Positions 62,223 to 64,000 of a stretch of DNA of 64,000 nt are shown piece after piece (the first letter of the stretch is position 1; each line of letters begins with the position of its first letter). The DNA is taken from positions 187,410 through 251,409 of the forward strand of contig NZ_PPFD01000001.1 of assembly GCF_009653635.1 (NCBI RefSeq). Direction: 5' to 3'. The position numbers and the translations under genes are program-made. The notes under the pieces are model-generated. The model made no database searches. It had not been told where the DNA came from and saw only the letters and a list, made by a program, of their open reading frames with translations. Origin of the DNA: Endozoicomonas sp. OPT23. Its GTDB lineage: Bacteria > Pseudomonadota > Gammaproteobacteria > Pseudomonadales > Endozoicomonadaceae.

Positions 62223-62318
62223 TTTAAATATTCGGGCATACGTATTCATAAGCTGCTTGTCCGCTTTCGGCGGTCAAACAGTAACTTAGTATTCGATTAC
62301 GTGAGTTTATACACTTAC
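62223..62318 (-). repeat. Dispersed palindromic repeat, copy 6 (inverted)
   Basis: The most divergent full copy. The inner stem pairs CTGCTTGTCCGC with GCGGTCAAACAG, with two mismatches. GTAATCGAATA is at its right on the reverse strand and the outer small hairpin is weak. It lies in the 329-bp gap before tex, which holds no gene apart from it. Confidence 0.78.
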
Positions 62319-62347
62319 ATATTCCAAGCTGATAACGAGTGGGTTTT

Positions 62348-64000
62348 ATGGAAATCATCTTTCAGCGTATCGCCGAAGAGCTAAATGTACGTCCAGCACA
62401 GGTTACCAGTGCTGTAAATTTGCTGGACGATGGTGCAACAGTTCCTTTTGTTGCGCGCTATAGAAAAGAGGCAACGGATGGTCTGGATGATACCCAGCTC
62501 CGAACTCTGGAAGAGCGTCTGAGATACCTTCGTGAACTTGAAGATCGTCGCGCAACCGTTCTGAACAGTATTAAGGAACAGGACAAGCTGACACCGGAAC
62601 TTGAAAGGGATATCAAGACGGCTGACACCAAAACCCGTCTTGAAGATCTTTATCTGCCATACAAGCCAAAGCGTCGCACCAAGGGGCAGATCGCCCGTGA
62701 GGCAGGTTTGGAGCCACTGGCAGACAAGCTGTTTGATGCTCCGGAAACAGACCCTGAAACAGCGGCTACTGACTTTGTTGATGCCGGCAAAGGTGTGGCT
62801 GATGTAAAGGCAGCACTTGAAGGTGCCCGTTATATTCTCATGGAGCGTTTCAGTGAGAACGCTGAACTGCTGGGCAAGCTTCGTGACATGCTCTGGAACG
62901 AAGGTATTCTCACCAGCCGTGGTGTTGAAGGCAAGGAAGAAGAAGGCGCCAAGTTCCGCGACTACTTCGAACACGATGAGCCAATAAAAACTGCACCGTC
63001 TCACCGTGCTCTGGCGATTTTTCGTGGTCGTAATGAAGGCGTTCTTCAGGCCAGCATCAAGCTGGAAAACGAACCTGAATCCCGTCTGGCAAGTCACCCT
63101 TGTGAAATGGTGGTTGCCGACTTCTGGAAGGTTTCCGATGAAGGTCGTCCGGCTGATAAATGGCTGAAAGACGCTGTTCGCTGGACCTGGCGTGTAAAGC
63201 TGCTGACTCAGCTGGAAACTGACCTGATGTCCCGTGTCCGTGAAAGTGCGGAAGAAGAGGCGATCAAGGTATTTGCCAAAAACATGAAAGACCTGCTGCT
63301 GGCTGCTCCGGCTGGTCTGCGTCCAACGCTGGGTCTCGATCCTGGTCTGCGCACCGGCACAAAGGTCGCCGTAGTTGATGGTACTGGCAAGTTGGTGGAA
63401 CACACGACCATCTACCCTCATGCGCCTCAGCGTAAGTGGAAAGAGTCCTTAGGTGTTATTGCCACTCTGTGTCTGACACATAAGGTTGAACTGGTCAGCA
63501 TTGGTAACGGTACGGCTTCTCGCGAAACCGACAAACTGGTCGCTGAACTGATGCGTACCTATCCAAAACTGGGACTGACCAAGATTGTTGTCAGTGAGGC
63601 GGGTGCATCGGTTTACTCGGCATCTGAACTGGCTGCCCGTGAATTCCCTGATCTGGACGTATCCATTCGTGGTGCGGTATCTATTGCTCGTCGTCTGCAG
63701 GACCCACTGGCAGAACTGGTGAAGATTGAGCCTAAAGCTATTGGTGTTGGTCAGTATCAGCATGATGTTAGTCAGACTCAGCTGTCACGCTCTTTGGAAG
63801 CGGTAGTGGAAGACTGTGTAAACTCCGTTGGCGTTGATGTGAACACCGCGTCCAGCGCGCTGCTGACTCGAGTGTCCGGTCTGAACCGTACACTGGCAGA
63901 CAACATTGTCGCTTTCCGTGATCGCAATGGCGTTTTCAATAGTCGTGCTGCGTTGAAAGACGTTGAACGTTTTGGCCCTAAAGCGTTTGAGCAGGCGGCA
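62348..64000 (+). CDS. tex: Transcription accessory protein Tex (5' part, runs off the window)
   Basis: The frame from the ATG at 62348 stays open for 551 codons to the window end. It begins [20 protein letters not shown], followed by [20 protein letters not shown], then [20 protein letters not shown], the YqgF/RuvX-like nuclease-fold motif [20 protein letters not shown] near residue 330, and the helix-hairpin-helix region beginning SRVSGLN-like near 515. Tex is an RNA- and ribosome-associated protein with a C-terminal S1 domain, which would lie outside the window (full length about 770-780). A 346-residue open frame on the opposite strand is only its shadow. Confidence 0.93.
   Translation, partial: MEIIFQRIAEELNVRPAQVTSAVNLLDDGATVPFVARYRKEATDGLDDTQLRTLEERLRYLRELEDRRATVLNSIKEQDKLTPELERDIKTADTKTRLEDLYLPYKPKRRTKGQIAREAGLEPLADKLFDAPETDPETAATDFVDAGKGVADVKAALEGARYILMERFSENAELLGKLRDMLWNEGILTSRGVEGKEEEGAKFRDYFEHDEPIKTAPSHRALAIFRGRNEGVLQASIKLENEPESRLASHPCEMVVADFWKVSDEGRPADKWLKDAVRWTWRVKLLTQLETDLMSRVRESAEEEAIKVFAKNMKDLLLAAPAGLRPTLGLDPGLRTGTKVAVVDGTGKLVEHTTIYPHAPQRKWKESLGVIATLCLTHKVELVSIGNGTASRETDKLVAELMRTYPKLGLTKIVVSEAGASVYSASELAAREFPDLDVSIRGAVSIARRLQDPLAELVKIEPKAIGVGQYQHDVSQTQLSRSLEAVVEDCVNSVGVDVNTASSALLTRVSGLNRTLADNIVAFRDRNGVFNSRAALKDVERFGPKAFEQAA

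Noticed and set aside
2998-62318. CRISPR array
   Set aside because: The palindromic repeats are kilobases apart, on both strands, and have variable stems and no spacers.
62381-63421. 346-codon open frame on the reverse strand near the right end
   Set aside because: It is fully antisense to tex, whose forward frame has continuous conserved motifs; the reverse product shows no family features.
1-64000. tRNA, rRNA and complete insertion sequences
   Set aside because: I looked for clover-leaf ends, rRNA-like conserved blocks and transposase motifs and saw none.

Overview
The window looks like a chromosomal segment of a marine, probably host-associated gammaproteobacterium of the Oceanospirillales/Endozoicomonas type. 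Seen directly: base composition is moderate, and many housekeeping proteins resemble those of Pseudomonas and E. coli (SerA, Epd, Pgk, Tkt, MetK, AhcY, RsmE, HslO-PckA, the PilGHIJ-ChpA chemosensory cluster). The host-associated lifestyle is inferred from an ATP/ADP-translocase-type nucleotide transporter and several large proteins of effector-like build. The genus is an inference, not something read directly from the DNA.

Layout. 0-2.5 kb: the 3' end of rhaA, then rhaM and the two membrane genes of a TRAP transporter, which is a rhamnose-type sugar locus. 2.6-11.4 kb: a thioesterase, a receiver-only response regulator, eda, an FAH-family hydrolase, a DUF4404 protein, serA, nfo, dsbA-dsbB, a VOC protein, and a translationally coupled RfaH-like factor plus alpha/beta hydrolase. 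11.7-25.4 kb: pgk, epd and tkt, a group that is close together in Pseudomonas, here split by an SDR, a small membrane protein, a Bcr/CflA exporter, tpm, a Tsx-like porin, an exported HIT/GalT-like protein and a large coiled-coil protein. 25.8-31.0 kb: an accessory block with a DUF547 protein, the NTT nucleotide transporter and two tandem paralogues of unknown function. 31.4-38.0 kb: the S-adenosylmethionine cycle (an SahR-like regulator, metK, ahcY, metF), interrupted by three small accessory genes. 38.1-49.4 kb: rsmE and a reverse-strand pilG-pilH-pilI-pilJ-chpA-chpC cluster for twitching or surface sensing. 50.1-53.0 kb: a fructose-type PTS EIIB and an HPr-EI-EIIA fusion with no EIIC. 53.0-56.4 kb: two effector-like genes, one with macro-domain-like motifs. 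56.6-59.6 kb: hslO and pckA. 59.6-62.0 kb: an exported methyltransferase-like protein, a 58-residue oxidoreductase-like protein and a neutral-ceramidase-like exported hydrolase. 62.3 kb to the end: the first 551 codons of tex.

Six dispersed copies of a palindromic repeat of about 95 bp, plus two likely degenerate relatives, sit only between genes and on both strands. Their inner stems differ in sequence but keep pairing. Two 22-bp palindromes with the same core (TATATCAAA and TTTGATATA, 4 bases apart) lie upstream of the sahR-metK unit and upstream of ahcY-metF, so one regulator probably controls both halves of the SAM cycle.

The strongest leads for new biology are the nucleotide transporter next to its divergent tandem paralogues, the macro-domain-like protein with its operon partner, the exported ceramidase/methyltransferase pair, and the covarying repeat family.
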